A stretch of DNA of 64,000 nt from Modicisalibacter sp049808615 (GTDB lineage Bacteria > Pseudomonadota > Gammaproteobacteria > Pseudomonadales > Halomonadaceae). Below, piece by piece: positions 25,362 through 34,674 of this stretch (positions are counted from its first letter, which is position 1; each line of letters opens with the position of its first letter). The translations under genes and the position numbers were made by a program. Location: positions 1 to 64,000 of the forward strand of contig NZ_JBNCAN010000002.1 in the NCBI RefSeq assembly GCF_049808615.1. The letters are read 5' to 3'. The notes beneath the pieces are model-generated. The model saw only the letters and a list, made by a program, of their open reading frames with translations. It was not told the origin of the DNA and did no database searches.

Positions 25362-26768
25362 CTAAACCGGGGGCAGCCAGAAAATACGGGCCACCAGCAG
25401 GGCTGCTGTGATCAAGCTGAGCACTTTCCAGGGTGGTTTGTCCAGGGGGCGGGTGGCGAAGCCATGATAGCTGATGCGCACCAGGGCGCAGGCCACCAAC
25501 CCGAGCAGGGCCCCGCCTACCAAGTCGCTGAACCAATGCACACCGATGATCAGGCGTGACAACGCCATGGGGACGCAGATGATGATGGCGGCCCAATAAG
25601 CCAATGCGCGGTGCCGGGAAGGGAGTGTTTCTGCGACGAAGGCCGCTGCCAACCCATAAAGCACCACCGCGGTCGAGGTATGCGCACTGGGATAGGAAAA
25701 GGAGCCAGAAAGATAGTCCGGGGTGTCCGGGCGCACGCGTTCTGCCAGGTGCTTGAATAGCGTGTTGGCCAGCGCGATGCCGCCAAGCCCGCCCGATAGA
25801 TGCAGTAGAGCGGCATAGTGACGGCGGTACAGGAGCCATAGCGTCCAAGGCAGGATCAGGATGATGACGCCCAGGGTGTCGCCGGCTTCGGCCATCCAGT
25901 CGGCGATCTGAATCATTGCCGGAGAGGCTATGCCATCGATGAGAGCTTGCAGGCTCCGATCCATGGGCAAGGGGCCTTGCTGCTCGAGTACCCAGAGAGT
26001 CCAGCCACTCAAGACCGGTAGGCTGATGAATAGCAGAACCAGCGATGCCAGGGGAAATTCGCCGCTGGGGCGAGACGAGCGCAGGGCATTCCACAGCCCA
26101 CGTTGCCAGCGGCTGCGGCGAGCGGAGTAGGCCAGTTGACGATAGATCCAGCCCTCGCGCGCCAATTGATGACGCAACAGCGAGAACATCAGCGCTAGAG
26201 CAAGCACCGTAGAGGCCAGCAGGATCAGCCAGCCTTTGCCGCCCGGTGGCATGTCCAGCAGCTGTTGCCAGGTTTTACCGAGCAGATAGCCGGGGAGCAG
26301 ATAGGCGGGCGCCCAGAGCAGCGCCGAGCCCAGATTGGACCATAAGAAGAGGCTTGTCCGCATGTGCATCATGCCGGCGATCATCGGGACGAGAGGGCGT
26401 ACCGGGCCGACAAAACGTCCGATCAGCACCGACAGCACGCCATAGCGCTGAAAGAACAGCGTTCCTCGCTCCAGCCATTCCGGGTGTTGATGAAAGGGCC
26501 ATAGCGAGGGTATGCGCTGACGCTGGGTCTGGCCGAGCCAAAAGCTCAGACCGTCGCCGATCACGGCACCCAGGAAAGCACACAGCAGAACCAGGGCGAT
26601 CGGCAGGTCGTAATGCCCGGCCAGCGAGGCAGCGGCGGTGATCAGTACCACGCCGGGGACCACCAGACCGATCAACGCCAGGGATTCGATCAGCGAAATA
26701 AGGGCGATGAACAATAATAGCCACTGGGGTGATGGTGCCAGATTCTGAAGCCACTCGGTCGTGCTCAA
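25362..26768 (-). CDS. DedA - PAP2 phosphatase fusion membrane protein
   Basis: The 468-residue product fuses two membrane modules. The first 200 residues are DedA-like (IESLALIGLVVPGVVLITAAASLAGH, RFVGPVRPLVPMIAGMMHM). The C-terminal 230 residues are a PAP2 phosphatase with the three catalytic blocks KHLAERVRP, YPSAHTS (Ala instead of Gly) and SRLIIGVHWFSDL. DedA proteins flip lipid carriers such as undecaprenyl phosphate, and PAP2 enzymes such as PgpB remove phosphate from lipid pyrophosphates, so one protein could dephosphorylate and return the carrier. This is inference. The ATG overlaps the upstream gene stop as ATGA, making it the last gene of a three-gene unit. Confidence 0.88.
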   Translation of the reverse strand: MSTTEWLQNLAPSPQWLLLFIALISLIESLALIGLVVPGVVLITAAASLAGHYDLPIALVLLCAFLGAVIGDGLSFWLGQTQRQRIPSLWPFHQHPEWLERGTLFFQRYGVLSVLIGRFVGPVRPLVPMIAGMMHMRTSLFLWSNLGSALLWAPAYLLPGYLLGKTWQQLLDMPPGGKGWLILLASTVLALALMFSLLRHQLAREGWIYRQLAYSARRSRWQRGLWNALRSSRPSGEFPLASLVLLFISLPVLSGWTLWVLEQQGPLPMDRSLQALIDGIASPAMIQIADWMAEAGDTLGVIILILPWTLWLLYRRHYAALLHLSGGLGGIALANTLFKHLAERVRPDTPDYLSGSFSYPSAHTSTAVVLYGLAAAFVAETLPSRHRALAYWAAIIICVPMALSRLIIGVHWFSDLVGGALLGLVACALVRISYHGFATRPLDKPPWKVLSLITAALLVARIFWLPPV

Positions 26769-27715
26769 GGCGTCGGCTCCATTAACTTGAGGCCTTCTGC
26801 AAGCAGGCGCTGCTCAAAATGCGTGGCATCCTCACCGGGCTGCAGATGACAAGCCCGAATGCGCGACTGGATGGCGCCGGTTTCGGCGAACACTTCTCGA
26901 CCCAGAGCCCGCAGAAGACGTTCACGGACGATCAAGGCGCCGGCTTCCCCCGTGTCGGGAAGCAGCAGCCAGAATAGCTGGGTCTGATGACGCCCTAGCT
27001 GATCGTGATAACGGCTGCAGCCGCGTACCGTATGGCATATTCGTTCCAGCAGGCTGTGCAGTAGCGTACTGCCGAACTGCTCGTCGGCCATTTCCAATTG
27101 CGGCAGGTGGATGATCAGAGTCGCCAAAGGGCGCTGCATCGTTCTAGCGCGCTCGACCTCGGCATGAAGTCGCTCCAGCAAGGCGGTTTGCGACAGTGCA
27201 TCACACTGCCCATCTCGGGGGTCCGCGGCGCTCAAGAGCACCTCACGCTGACGTCTGAGCCAGTAAGGCAATGCCGCCACACTGATCAGTGCCAGGTAAT
27301 ACAGCGTGTTATCAAGAAGAGGTGATTCGTGTTCGATCAATGTCAGCCAAACCGGCGCCATCAGCAGGTTGAGCAATAGCGCCGATCCCAAGGGCAGTAG
27401 CAACAGCGTCAGTATCGGTGGTAGTCCAAGCCAGAGTCGTGATGACTCACCCAGGGTTGGCAGTTCGAGGGCGATCAATAGATAGCAGCTGATCAGGGTC
27501 AGATAAGCGCAGAGTTGATGGTAGTCCCGGTTGATCGAACGCAGAAAGAGCGCACTACTCAACAGCAGGGCAAGCAGGGCTGGCAGCAGTATGCGGCCAT
27601 AAGCCCCCATCAGGTAATTCCACAGGGCATAGCCCGAAAGCAGCAGTGCACCGCTGGTGTAGGCCAACAGGGCAAGGCGCAACGGCCAGGAATTCATATC
27701 GGGTCGAGCAGGCAT
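26765..27715 (-). CDS. membrane protein with degenerate GGDEF domain
   Basis: The 316-residue product has five or six membrane helices in the first 155 residues and a cytoplasmic C-terminal domain of the GGDEF fold. The domain starts DALSQTALLERLHAEVERARTMQRPLATLIIHL and reads GRHQTQLFWLLLPDTGEA, where active diguanylate cyclases have GRLGGDEFALLLPDT. The signature is therefore QTQLF at residues 244-248, and the metal Asp of the first strand is also gone, so cyclic-di-GMP synthesis is not expected. The start at 27715 overlaps the upstream stop by one base; an ORF extension further upstream lies inside that gene. Confidence 0.75.
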   Translation of the reverse strand: MPARPDMNSWPLRLALLAYTSGALLLSGYALWNYLMGAYGRILLPALLALLLSSALFLRSINRDYHQLCAYLTLISCYLLIALELPTLGESSRLWLGLPPILTLLLLPLGSALLLNLLMAPVWLTLIEHESPLLDNTLYYLALISVAALPYWLRRQREVLLSAADPRDGQCDALSQTALLERLHAEVERARTMQRPLATLIIHLPQLEMADEQFGSTLLHSLLERICHTVRGCSRYHDQLGRHQTQLFWLLLPDTGEAGALIVRERLLRALGREVFAETGAIQSRIRACHLQPGEDATHFEQRLLAEGLKLMEPTP

Positions 27716-28575
27716 CAGGCACTCTCTTCCAGTATCACTACCGGGCGCTGCTGCTGATCGAGTGCCTTGAGTTGAGGCTCGAGCAATAGCGATGGCACCA
27801 GACTGGCGCAGCGAGTCCTGCAAGAGGCCGGTAGTGTCTCGAGTAGCGTACTACGCCGCCTGCGCGCGGTCTCGATGTCACGACTGATCATCAAGGCTGC
27901 CAGGGTGCGGTTGTCGAGTTGAAAACAGGTTTCATAATTTCGGGTAGCAGCGATGAGCGCATTCAGCGTGGCCTGTTGATCGCGCCATGAGCAGCGCAGC
28001 AGAAGTAATTCGCCATAGCTGTTCTCACGGCCGCAGCGGGTCGTTTCAAATGGTAGTTCCAGAGCCAGTTGACGCCCCGAGTGCAATGGACGGCTGGACA
28101 ATAGTCGCGCCCGACGTGGCAACCCAGGCTGAAGCGGCGGTTCGCTCAGGCTGCGAGCAAGCCCCATGGCCATCAGCGTCATCAACAGGATGCCTGCCAA
28201 CAGCGTCTGCTCGATATTGATCAACGCTGCTACCTGCCACCAGCAGGAGAGGGCCAGGACACCTTGGAGTAACCACATCCACGGAGGCTGGGGCAGAATC
28301 AATACGACTGCCCAGGCCCACAGCCACGGCATATGGCGCTCCGGCGCCAGCCATAGAAGTAGTGTCAAGGTCACGCCAAGCAGTAGTGGCACCAAGGCGC
28401 CCGGGAGCACGAACGAGCGTTTGCGTTCCAGTGCGGCGATGCCTAGTCCGAGGCCGACGACACTCAATATTGCCCGGGATACAGCGCCTTGAGACGTGGT
28501 CGCCAATAACATCAGCGTCGCTGCGGCAAACAGCAGGGTAAGGCGATAAAGCCCTTCTTTGAACTTGCTCTCCAT
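27715..28575 (-). CDS. membrane protein with possible second degenerate GGDEF-like domain
   Basis: The 286-residue product has about five hydrophobic segments in residues 10-140 and a polar C-terminal domain. That domain reads RENSYGELLLLRCSWRDQQATLNALIAATRNYETCFQLDNRTLAALMIS, a layout similar to the GGDEF fold, with QLDNRTLAAL where RLGGDEFALL would stand. The membrane plus degenerate-domain plan copies its downstream neighbour, so the two may be old paralogs. No catalytic motif is visible. It is the first gene of the coupled unit with the next membrane protein and the DedA-PAP2 fusion. The assignment of the domain is inference. Confidence 0.6.
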   Translation of the reverse strand: MESKFKEGLYRLTLLFAAATLMLLATTSQGAVSRAILSVVGLGLGIAALERKRSFVLPGALVPLLLGVTLTLLLWLAPERHMPWLWAWAVVLILPQPPWMWLLQGVLALSCWWQVAALINIEQTLLAGILLMTLMAMGLARSLSEPPLQPGLPRRARLLSSRPLHSGRQLALELPFETTRCGRENSYGELLLLRCSWRDQQATLNALIAATRNYETCFQLDNRTLAALMISRDIETARRRRSTLLETLPASCRTRCASLVPSLLLEPQLKALDQQQRPVVILEESA

Positions 28576-28722
28576 GGTGCCTTATCATGCATTCCATTTC
28601 GTGATGGGGGATACTGTACGATAACTGCCTCGTCACGACGATATGTCTCTTTCTTTTCATTCGGGTCATGACGCCATCGTGGCTTCCTGACCACGCCAAA
28701 CAACCTGGAGAACCTTGCCAGC

Positions 28723-30006
28723 ATGTCACACTACAAGGTGTCTGGCAGCGCCGATATCGAAGCCTATATGCAAACACTGGGTATCCAGGCGCGTGAGGCC
28801 AGTGCTCAGTTGCGTCGCTTGGAGTCGGGGGCCAAGAATGCCGCCCTGATGGCCGTCGCTGCCCAGCTCGAGGCATCACGCCCAGCGTTGCTCGACGCCA
28901 ATGCCAAGGATCTCGAGCGCGCTCGTGCCGAGGGTCTCGATGACGCCATGCTCGATCGACTTGCGTTAAACGAGGCGCGCATCGAGGCCATGATCGAGGG
29001 CGTGACCCAGGTTGCTGCCTTGCCCGATCCCGTGGGCGAAATCGATGGCTTGCGTACCCGGCCCAGCGGTATTCAGGTCGGTCAGATGCGTGTTCCTATC
29101 GGGGTGATCGGTATCATCTACGAATCACGCCCCAATGTGACGGTCGAGGCGGCGAGTCTGTGCCTCAAAGCGGGTAATGCCTGCATCTTGCGCGGTGGTT
29201 CCGAGGCCAAAAGCAGCAACGCGGCCATTGCCGCCTGTATCGCGAAGGGGCTGGCGCAAGCCGGAATCCCCGAGGCCGCGGTGCAGGTGGTGGCGACGAC
29301 GGAGCGAGCGGCGGTTGGGCGTCTTATCGCGATGCCCGAGTACGTCGACGTCATCATACCTCGAGGTGGCAAGTCGTTAATCGAGCGAGTGTCTCGGGAA
29401 GCGCGAGTACCGGTGATCAAGCATCTGGACGGCGTGTGTCATGTGTATGTCGATGCCAGTGCCGATCTCGACAAGGCCCTGGCCATTGCGCTCAATGCCA
29501 AGACTCAGCGCTACGGCACCTGCAATACGCTCGAGACGCTATTGTTGGATGCCCCGATCGCCGCCCAATTGCTGCCGCGCCTGGCCGACGCCTATGCTTC
29601 CCATCAGGTCGAGCTGCGCGGCTGCGAGCGTACCCGCGAGATACTGCCGAACATCGCTCCGGCCAGCGAGGATGACTGGCATGAGGAATATCTGGCGCCG
29701 ATCCTGGCGATTCGTGTGGTGGACGGGATCGACGCCGCCATGGCGCATATCGAGCGCTATGGCTCGCAGCACACCGATGCCATCGTCACGGAATCCTTCG
29801 CTCTGGCGCGGCGTTTCCTGGCGGAGGTGGATTCCAGCTCGGTGATGGTCAACGCCTCGACGCGTTTCGCCGATGGTTTCGAGTATGGCTTGGGCGCCGA
29901 AATCGGTATCTCCACCAACAAGCTGCATGCGCGAGGTCCCGTGGGACTGGAAGGCCTCACGACACGCAAGTACGTCGTGCTCGGTGATGGTCATGTACGC
30001 GGTTGA
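28723..30006 (+). CDS. proA: gamma-glutamyl phosphate reductase
   Basis: The 427-residue enzyme reduces gamma-glutamyl phosphate to glutamate semialdehyde in proline synthesis. The NADP-site start GVIGIIYESRPNVTVEAASLCLKAGNACILRGGSEA, the DVIIPRGGKSLIERV block, the active-site Cys in KTQRYGTCNTLETLL and the C-terminal ARGPVGLEGLTTRKYVVLGDGHVRG are typical. Proline is also a compatible solute in halophiles. GGAG lies upstream of ATG 28723. It overlaps nadD by 14 bases, as in pseudomonads. Confidence 0.96.
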   Translation: MSHYKVSGSADIEAYMQTLGIQAREASAQLRRLESGAKNAALMAVAAQLEASRPALLDANAKDLERARAEGLDDAMLDRLALNEARIEAMIEGVTQVAALPDPVGEIDGLRTRPSGIQVGQMRVPIGVIGIIYESRPNVTVEAASLCLKAGNACILRGGSEAKSSNAAIAACIAKGLAQAGIPEAAVQVVATTERAAVGRLIAMPEYVDVIIPRGGKSLIERVSREARVPVIKHLDGVCHVYVDASADLDKALAIALNAKTQRYGTCNTLETLLLDAPIAAQLLPRLADAYASHQVELRGCERTREILPNIAPASEDDWHEEYLAPILAIRVVDGIDAAMAHIERYGSQHTDAIVTESFALARRFLAEVDSSSVMVNASTRFADGFEYGLGAEIGISTNKLHARGPVGLEGLTTRKYVVLGDGHVRG

Positions 30007-30661
30007 GGCTGACCCGGCTTGCCCCATACGGATAGCGATGCTGGGGGGGACCTTCGATCCCGTGCATCACGGTCATCTGCGCAGCGCCGTCGAACTGCGC
30101 GAAATGCTGGCTCTCGACCGGGTGCACATGATTCCGGCCCAGGTGCCCCCTCATCGTGCGGCACCGGGCGTGACCGGCATGGCGCGCCTCGAGATGCTCA
30201 AGGCGGGAATAGGTGAGACCCCGGGGCTGGTCGCCGACGATCGCGAGCAGCGTCGCCCGGGTGCGTCCTACTCTGTCGATACGCTGGCGTCGTTGCGCGA
30301 TGAGTTCGGCGAGCAGGCACGGCTGGTGATGGCGCTCGGCGTCGATGCCTTTCTCAAGCTCGCCGAGTGGCATGAACCCGAACGGCTCTTCGAGCTGGCC
30401 CATGTGGTCGTGATCGCGCGCCCGGGACATTCGACGTCGCCGGATCGGGCATTGCAGGCATTGACCCAGGGGCGCGAAGCGGCGGATATTGCGAGTCTGT
30501 TCGCCACCTCTGCCGGGCGACTCCTGCATCTGCGTTTACCCAGTCGAATGGATATTTCCGCCACCGATTTGCGCAGGCGTCTACAGACGGGCCTTAGCGT
30601 GCGCTATCTATTGCCAAGCGCTGTGGAAACCTATATTCAATCGCACAGTCTTTACCGTTAA
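29993..30661 (+). CDS. nadD: nicotinate-nucleotide adenylyltransferase
   Basis: The 222-residue enzyme joins AMP to nicotinate mononucleotide in NAD synthesis. The nucleotidyltransferase motif MLGGTFDPVHHGHLR is close to the N-terminus and ISATDLRRRL near the C-terminus. I place the start at ATG 29993 inside the end of proA, giving a short leader MYAVEADPACPIRIAMLGGTF; ATG 30038 would begin directly at the motif and is less likely. It leads into rsfS 56 bases later. Confidence 0.93.
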   Translation: MYAVEADPACPIRIAMLGGTFDPVHHGHLRSAVELREMLALDRVHMIPAQVPPHRAAPGVTGMARLEMLKAGIGETPGLVADDREQRRPGASYSVDTLASLRDEFGEQARLVMALGVDAFLKLAEWHEPERLFELAHVVVIARPGHSTSPDRALQALTQGREAADIASLFATSAGRLLHLRLPSRMDISATDLRRRLQTGLSVRYLLPSAVETYIQSHSLYR

Positions 30662-30717
30662 GCGGTGTCATGAAGGTAGAATGTGATCTTGTACGGTGGT
30701 CTTACACTCGAGGAGCT

Positions 30718-31080
30718 ATGCAAAACGAAGCATTGAAGACATTGGCGGTAGAGGCCCTGGAAGAGCTCAAGGGCCAGGATATCACTGAGCTCGACGTAGC
30801 CGCATTGACCAGTGTGACCGACGTCATGGTGATCGCCAACGGTACATCGACTCGTCATGTGGGCGCCTTGGCCGATAACGTCGTCGAAAAAGCCAAGGAG
30901 GCCGGTATCAGGCCTCTGGGGGTCGAGGGCGGTGCCGGTGCCGACTGGGTGTTGGTGGACATGGGGGATGTCGTCGTGCATGTCATGCTGCCCGACGCTC
31001 GGCGCCTGTACGATCTCGAACGACTATGGTCCGATTTACCCAGCAACGGTGAGGAGGAGGTGCGTGGGGGTCAGGCATGA
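30718..31080 (+). CDS. rsfS: ribosome silencing factor
   Basis: The 120-residue RsfS (YbeB, Iojap) protein binds ribosomal protein L14 and blocks subunit joining when nutrients are short. Typical sequences are LEELKGQDITELDV, DVMVIANGTSTRHVGALADNVVEKAK and GADWVLVDMGDVVVHVMLPDARRLYDLERLW. The start at ATG 30718 has GAGG four bases before it; an in-frame ATG at 30670 is less likely. Its stop overlaps rlmH as ATGA, and the nadD-rsfS-rlmH order is widely conserved. Confidence 0.94.
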   Translation: MQNEALKTLAVEALEELKGQDITELDVAALTSVTDVMVIANGTSTRHVGALADNVVEKAKEAGIRPLGVEGGAGADWVLVDMGDVVVHVMLPDARRLYDLERLWSDLPSNGEEEVRGGQA

Positions 31081-31544
31081 AGATCCGCCTGCTTGCCGTG
31101 GGTCAGCGCATGCCGAGTTGGGTAGAGCAGGGGGTGAGTGAGTACCGCAAGCGCCTACCGCGGGATTTTTCCCTGGAAGTGGTCGAGATAGCGCCGGGCA
31201 CGCGGGGCAAGAACGCGGATGTGGCACGCGCCGTAGCGCAGGAAGGACAGCGCATGCGGGAGCGCCTGCGTGAGGGCGATCATCGGATCGCTTTGGAAGT
31301 GACTGGCCAGCCCTGGTCCACCGAGCAACTGGCGCAGCAGGCGGATAGCTGGCGTCATCGCGGTAATGACGTCGCCTTGCTGGTGGGCGGGCCGGATGGA
31401 CTGGAGCCGCAATTATCCAGCCAGGCCGAACAGCACTGGTCCCTATCGTCCCTGACGCTTCCACATCCACTGGTACGTCTGTTGCTGTGCGAACAACTCT
31501 ATCGTGCCTGGACGCTACTGGTCGGTCACCCTTATCATCGCTAA
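31077..31544 (+). CDS. rlmH: 23S rRNA pseudouridine(1915)-N3-methyltransferase
   Basis: The 155-residue SPOUT-class methyltransferase modifies pseudouridine 1915 in helix 69 of 23S rRNA. The start MKIRLLAVGQRMPSWVEQGVSEYRKRLPRD, the SAM-site LLVGGPDGLEPQL and the knot sequence LSSLTLPHPLVRLLLCEQLYRAWTLLVGHPYHR are characteristic. It overlaps rsfS by four bases and precedes mrdA, the order seen in E. coli and Pseudomonas. Confidence 0.97.
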   Translation: MKIRLLAVGQRMPSWVEQGVSEYRKRLPRDFSLEVVEIAPGTRGKNADVARAVAQEGQRMRERLREGDHRIALEVTGQPWSTEQLAQQADSWRHRGNDVALLVGGPDGLEPQLSSQAEQHWSLSSLTLPHPLVRLLLCEQLYRAWTLLVGHPYHR

Positions 31545-31590
31545 TTCGAAATAATGATTGTCCTTTGCTACTTCGAGACGAAACCTTTGC

Positions 31591-33474
31591 ATGCCTAAAC
31601 GCCGCGAAACCCTGAAGGATTCCGAGCAGGAAGTTCGCGTCTTTCGCAATCGTTCCTTGTTGGCCATCGTACTGGTCGTGCTGATGTCCGCGGGTCTGGT
31701 GGCGCGCCTGGCCTATCTGCAGATCGTTCAGCACGAGGTCTTCATCACACGTTCCGACAAGAACCGTGTGCGGGTCGAACCCCTGCCACCCACGCGCGGA
31801 CTGCTGCTGGATCGCAATGGCCAGCTGCTGGCGGAAAATCGCCCCACCTACAACCTGACCATCGTGCCGGAGCGGGTAGACGATCTGGACGCCACCCTGG
31901 GCCTGCTGGTGGATATCCTTGAGTTGCCCGATACGGATGTTGCGGCACTCAAGACGCGCTCACGCCAACGTCAGCGACCCTACCAATCGGCACTATTGCT
32001 CAGCGATCTAGATGAAGAGCAGATCGCGCAACTGGCGGTCAATCGTTATCGCCTGCCGGGTATCGAGGTCGAGGCGCAGTTGCTGCGCTATTATCCCGAT
32101 ACCGACATCATGTCCCACGTGCTGGGTTATGTCGGGCGGATCAACGCGGAAGAGGTCAAGACGCTCGATAAAGGCAACTACGCAGGTACGCACTTCATCG
32201 GCAAGACTGGCGTCGAGCGCGAGTATGAGGCGGTCCTGCATGGCCAGGCGGGGCTGCGCAAGGTCGAGACCAACGCTCGGGGACGCGTCTTGCGAGAGTT
32301 GGGACGTACCGACCCGGTGCCGGGCCAGAACATTACCTTGACCATCGATAAAAAGTTGCAGCAACTGGGGTATGAGTTGCTCGACGGTCGGCGTGGCTCC
32401 ATCGTCGCCATCGAGCCGTCCAGCGGCGAGATATTGGCCATGGTCTCGTCGCCGGGGTTCAACGCCAATCTGTTCGTCACCGGCATCAGCCATGGTGATT
32501 ATCAGGCATTGCGCAGCGATCCCGATCTGCCACTCTACAACCGTGCAATTCGAGGTCAGTACCCACCGGCCTCGACGATCAAGCCCTTCGAGGCCCTGGC
32601 AGGGCTCGAAAATGGCGTCATTACGCCGAACACGAAGGTTTACGACCCCGGTTTCTACAAATTGCCGGAACACGAGCGGCGTTACCATAACTGGCTGCGG
32701 TGGGGGCATGGTCGCGTCGATATGCGTCGCGCCATCGTGGTCTCCAACGATACCTACTTCTATAACCTGGCTCATGATCTGGGCATCAAGCGGTTGTCGG
32801 AGTTCATGCATCGCTTTGGTTTCGGTGAGGACACGAGTCACGATGTCTACGGTGCCGCCAGCGGTGTCATGCCCTCCGATGAGTGGAAGCGCTCGCGCTA
32901 TGGTCAGGTCTGGTTTCCCGGGGAGACGCTGTCCGTGGGTATCGGCCAGGGCTATTGGCTATCCACGCCGCTGCAATTGGCGACCGCCACGGCGGTACTC
33001 GCCAATCGCGGTGATTGGGTGGCCCCTCATCTAGCCAAACGCATCGATGGTGAACCGGTCACCCCGCCCAAGCTGAAGCAGGATATCGAACTGGCGAAGG
33101 AAGAGTGGTGGGACTTGATCAATACGGCCATGGAGGATGTGATGACCGGTAGCGAGGGCACCGGTCGCCGTTCCGGCCAGGATCTGGCCTATCGCATGGC
33201 CGGCAAGTCGGGCACGGCTCAGGTGTTCACCCTGGCCAACGATGAACGCTACAACGCCGCTGAGCTCGAGGAGCGGTTGCATGATCATGCGCTGTTCATT
33301 GCCTTTGCCCCGATCGAGAAGCCTGAGATCGCCATCGCCGTGATCATCGAAAACGCCGGCGGTGGGAGTAGTCATGCCGGTCCGCTAGCTCGCGAGATGC
33401 TGGATGCGTGGCTGGTGGACAAGAAACAGGATGAGGATTCCGATGAGTCCTCTGTCGCCGGCGAGGAAGCCTGA
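31591..33474 (+). CDS. mrdA: penicillin-binding protein 2, elongasome transpeptidase
   Basis: The 627-residue class B PBP crosslinks peptidoglycan during side-wall growth and works with RodA. One membrane helix (SLLAIVLVVLMSAGLVARLAYLQ) anchors it. The catalytic Ser lies in PASTIKPF, the SxN motif is VVSNDTYF and the KTG-type motif is GKSGTAQV. I start at ATG 31591 (MPKRRETLKDSEQEVRVFRNR), the conserved PBP2 start, rather than TTG 31558. Four bases separate its stop from rodA if ATG 33479 is used. Confidence 0.96.
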   Translation: MPKRRETLKDSEQEVRVFRNRSLLAIVLVVLMSAGLVARLAYLQIVQHEVFITRSDKNRVRVEPLPPTRGLLLDRNGQLLAENRPTYNLTIVPERVDDLDATLGLLVDILELPDTDVAALKTRSRQRQRPYQSALLLSDLDEEQIAQLAVNRYRLPGIEVEAQLLRYYPDTDIMSHVLGYVGRINAEEVKTLDKGNYAGTHFIGKTGVEREYEAVLHGQAGLRKVETNARGRVLRELGRTDPVPGQNITLTIDKKLQQLGYELLDGRRGSIVAIEPSSGEILAMVSSPGFNANLFVTGISHGDYQALRSDPDLPLYNRAIRGQYPPASTIKPFEALAGLENGVITPNTKVYDPGFYKLPEHERRYHNWLRWGHGRVDMRRAIVVSNDTYFYNLAHDLGIKRLSEFMHRFGFGEDTSHDVYGAASGVMPSDEWKRSRYGQVWFPGETLSVGIGQGYWLSTPLQLATATAVLANRGDWVAPHLAKRIDGEPVTPPKLKQDIELAKEEWWDLINTAMEDVMTGSEGTGRRSGQDLAYRMAGKSGTAQVFTLANDERYNAAELEERLHDHALFIAFAPIEKPEIAIAVIIENAGGGSSHAGPLAREMLDAWLVDKKQDEDSDESSVAGEEA

Positions 33475-33478
33475 CACC

Positions 33479-34618
33479 ATGGCCCTGCAGGAGTCTTTAT
33501 TACCCAACCGAGGCAGCACCATCAGACGACGGCGCAGTCTGTGGCTGCGCATCCATGTCGACCCGTGGTTACTGGGGCTGCTGCTCGTGCTGATGCTGGC
33601 AGGCCTGGTAGTGCTCTACAGCGCCAGCGGTCAGCGACTGCCGGTGGTTATGGCTCAGGCTACCCGGCTAGGGGTTGCGGTGGTCACCATGCTGGTCCTG
33701 GCCCAATTCACTCCGGGGACGCTCTATCGCTGGTCGCTACCTCTGTACGCAGCAGGATTTCTGATGCTGGTGGCCGTTGAAGTGATGGGCGACGTCGGCA
33801 TGGGGGCTCAGCGCTGGTTGGTCATTCCTGGCGTCGTCCGCTTCCAGCCTTCGGAGCTGATGAAGCTCGCCATGCCCATGATGGTGGCGGCTTACCTGCA
33901 TCGTCGACCCTTGCCCCCGCGCATCAAGGATATTCTGATCTGTGCCGCGATCATCGGGGCTCCGGTGGTGTTGATCGCCAAGCAGCCGGATCTGGGGACA
34001 TCCCTGCTGGTCGCCTGTGCCGCGATCTTCGTCTTGTTGCTGGCGGGGCTGTCCTGGCGTCTCATCGCCTTCCTAGGGGCGGCGGCCGCGGCGGCATTGC
34101 CTCTGTTATGGCTAAACATGCACGCCTATCAGCGTCAGCGCGTGCTGACCTTCCTCAACCCGGAAAGTGACCCGCTGGGCGCCGGCTGGAACATCATTCA
34201 GTCCACCACCGCCATTGGCAGCGGCGGAGTGCAAGGCAAGGGCTGGACCCAGGGAACTCAATCGCAACTGGAATTCTTGCCGGAGCGCCATACCGATTTC
34301 ATCATCGCCGTGCTGGGAGAGGAGTTCGGTCTGGTCGGCATGCTGCTCATTCTCACGCTGTACTTGTTGATCGTGACCCGCGGTCTGGTGATCGCCAATA
34401 GTGCCCAGGATACTTACGGGCGTCTGGTGGCGGGTAGTATAACGCTCACCTTTTTTATTTACGTGTTCGTCAATATCGGTATGGTCAGTGGTATCTTGCC
34501 TGTAGTCGGGGTGCCGCTGCCGCTGGTCAGTTTTGGCGGGACCTCCAGCGTGACCTTGCTGGCGGGTTTCGGTATTCTCATGTCCATTCAAAGCCACCGT
34601 CGCTTGCTGGTGCGCTAG
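33479..34618 (+). CDS. rodA: peptidoglycan glycosyltransferase RodA
   Basis: The 379-residue SEDS-family protein has about ten membrane helices and polymerises glycan strands for the elongasome. Family sequences are YSASGQ in the first loop, GAQRWLVIPGVVRFQPSELMKLAMPMMVA, the catalytic-side AKQPDLGTSLLVACA with its Asp, and PVVGVPLPLVSFGGTSSVTLLAGFGILMS at the C-terminus. ATG 33479 is preferred; ATG 33443 inside mrdA is also in frame and would add 12 residues. Confidence 0.95.
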   Translation: MALQESLLPNRGSTIRRRRSLWLRIHVDPWLLGLLLVLMLAGLVVLYSASGQRLPVVMAQATRLGVAVVTMLVLAQFTPGTLYRWSLPLYAAGFLMLVAVEVMGDVGMGAQRWLVIPGVVRFQPSELMKLAMPMMVAAYLHRRPLPPRIKDILICAAIIGAPVVLIAKQPDLGTSLLVACAAIFVLLLAGLSWRLIAFLGAAAAAALPLLWLNMHAYQRQRVLTFLNPESDPLGAGWNIIQSTTAIGSGGVQGKGWTQGTQSQLEFLPERHTDFIIAVLGEEFGLVGMLLILTLYLLIVTRGLVIANSAQDTYGRLVAGSITLTFFIYVFVNIGMVSGILPVVGVPLPLVSFGGTSSVTLLAGFGILMSIQSHRRLLVR

Positions 34619-34674
34619 CAAGCGCTGCAACGTGCTCGCGGAGCGGGCAAGTGGCAATAGGGAGTCGTTAGACA

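Noticed and set aside
25362..28575. Three-gene cassette as an antiphage defence system
   Set aside because: No nuclease, toxin, NTPase or effector motif is present, and the neighbours are housekeeping genes. A lipid-carrier role explains DedA-PAP2 better.
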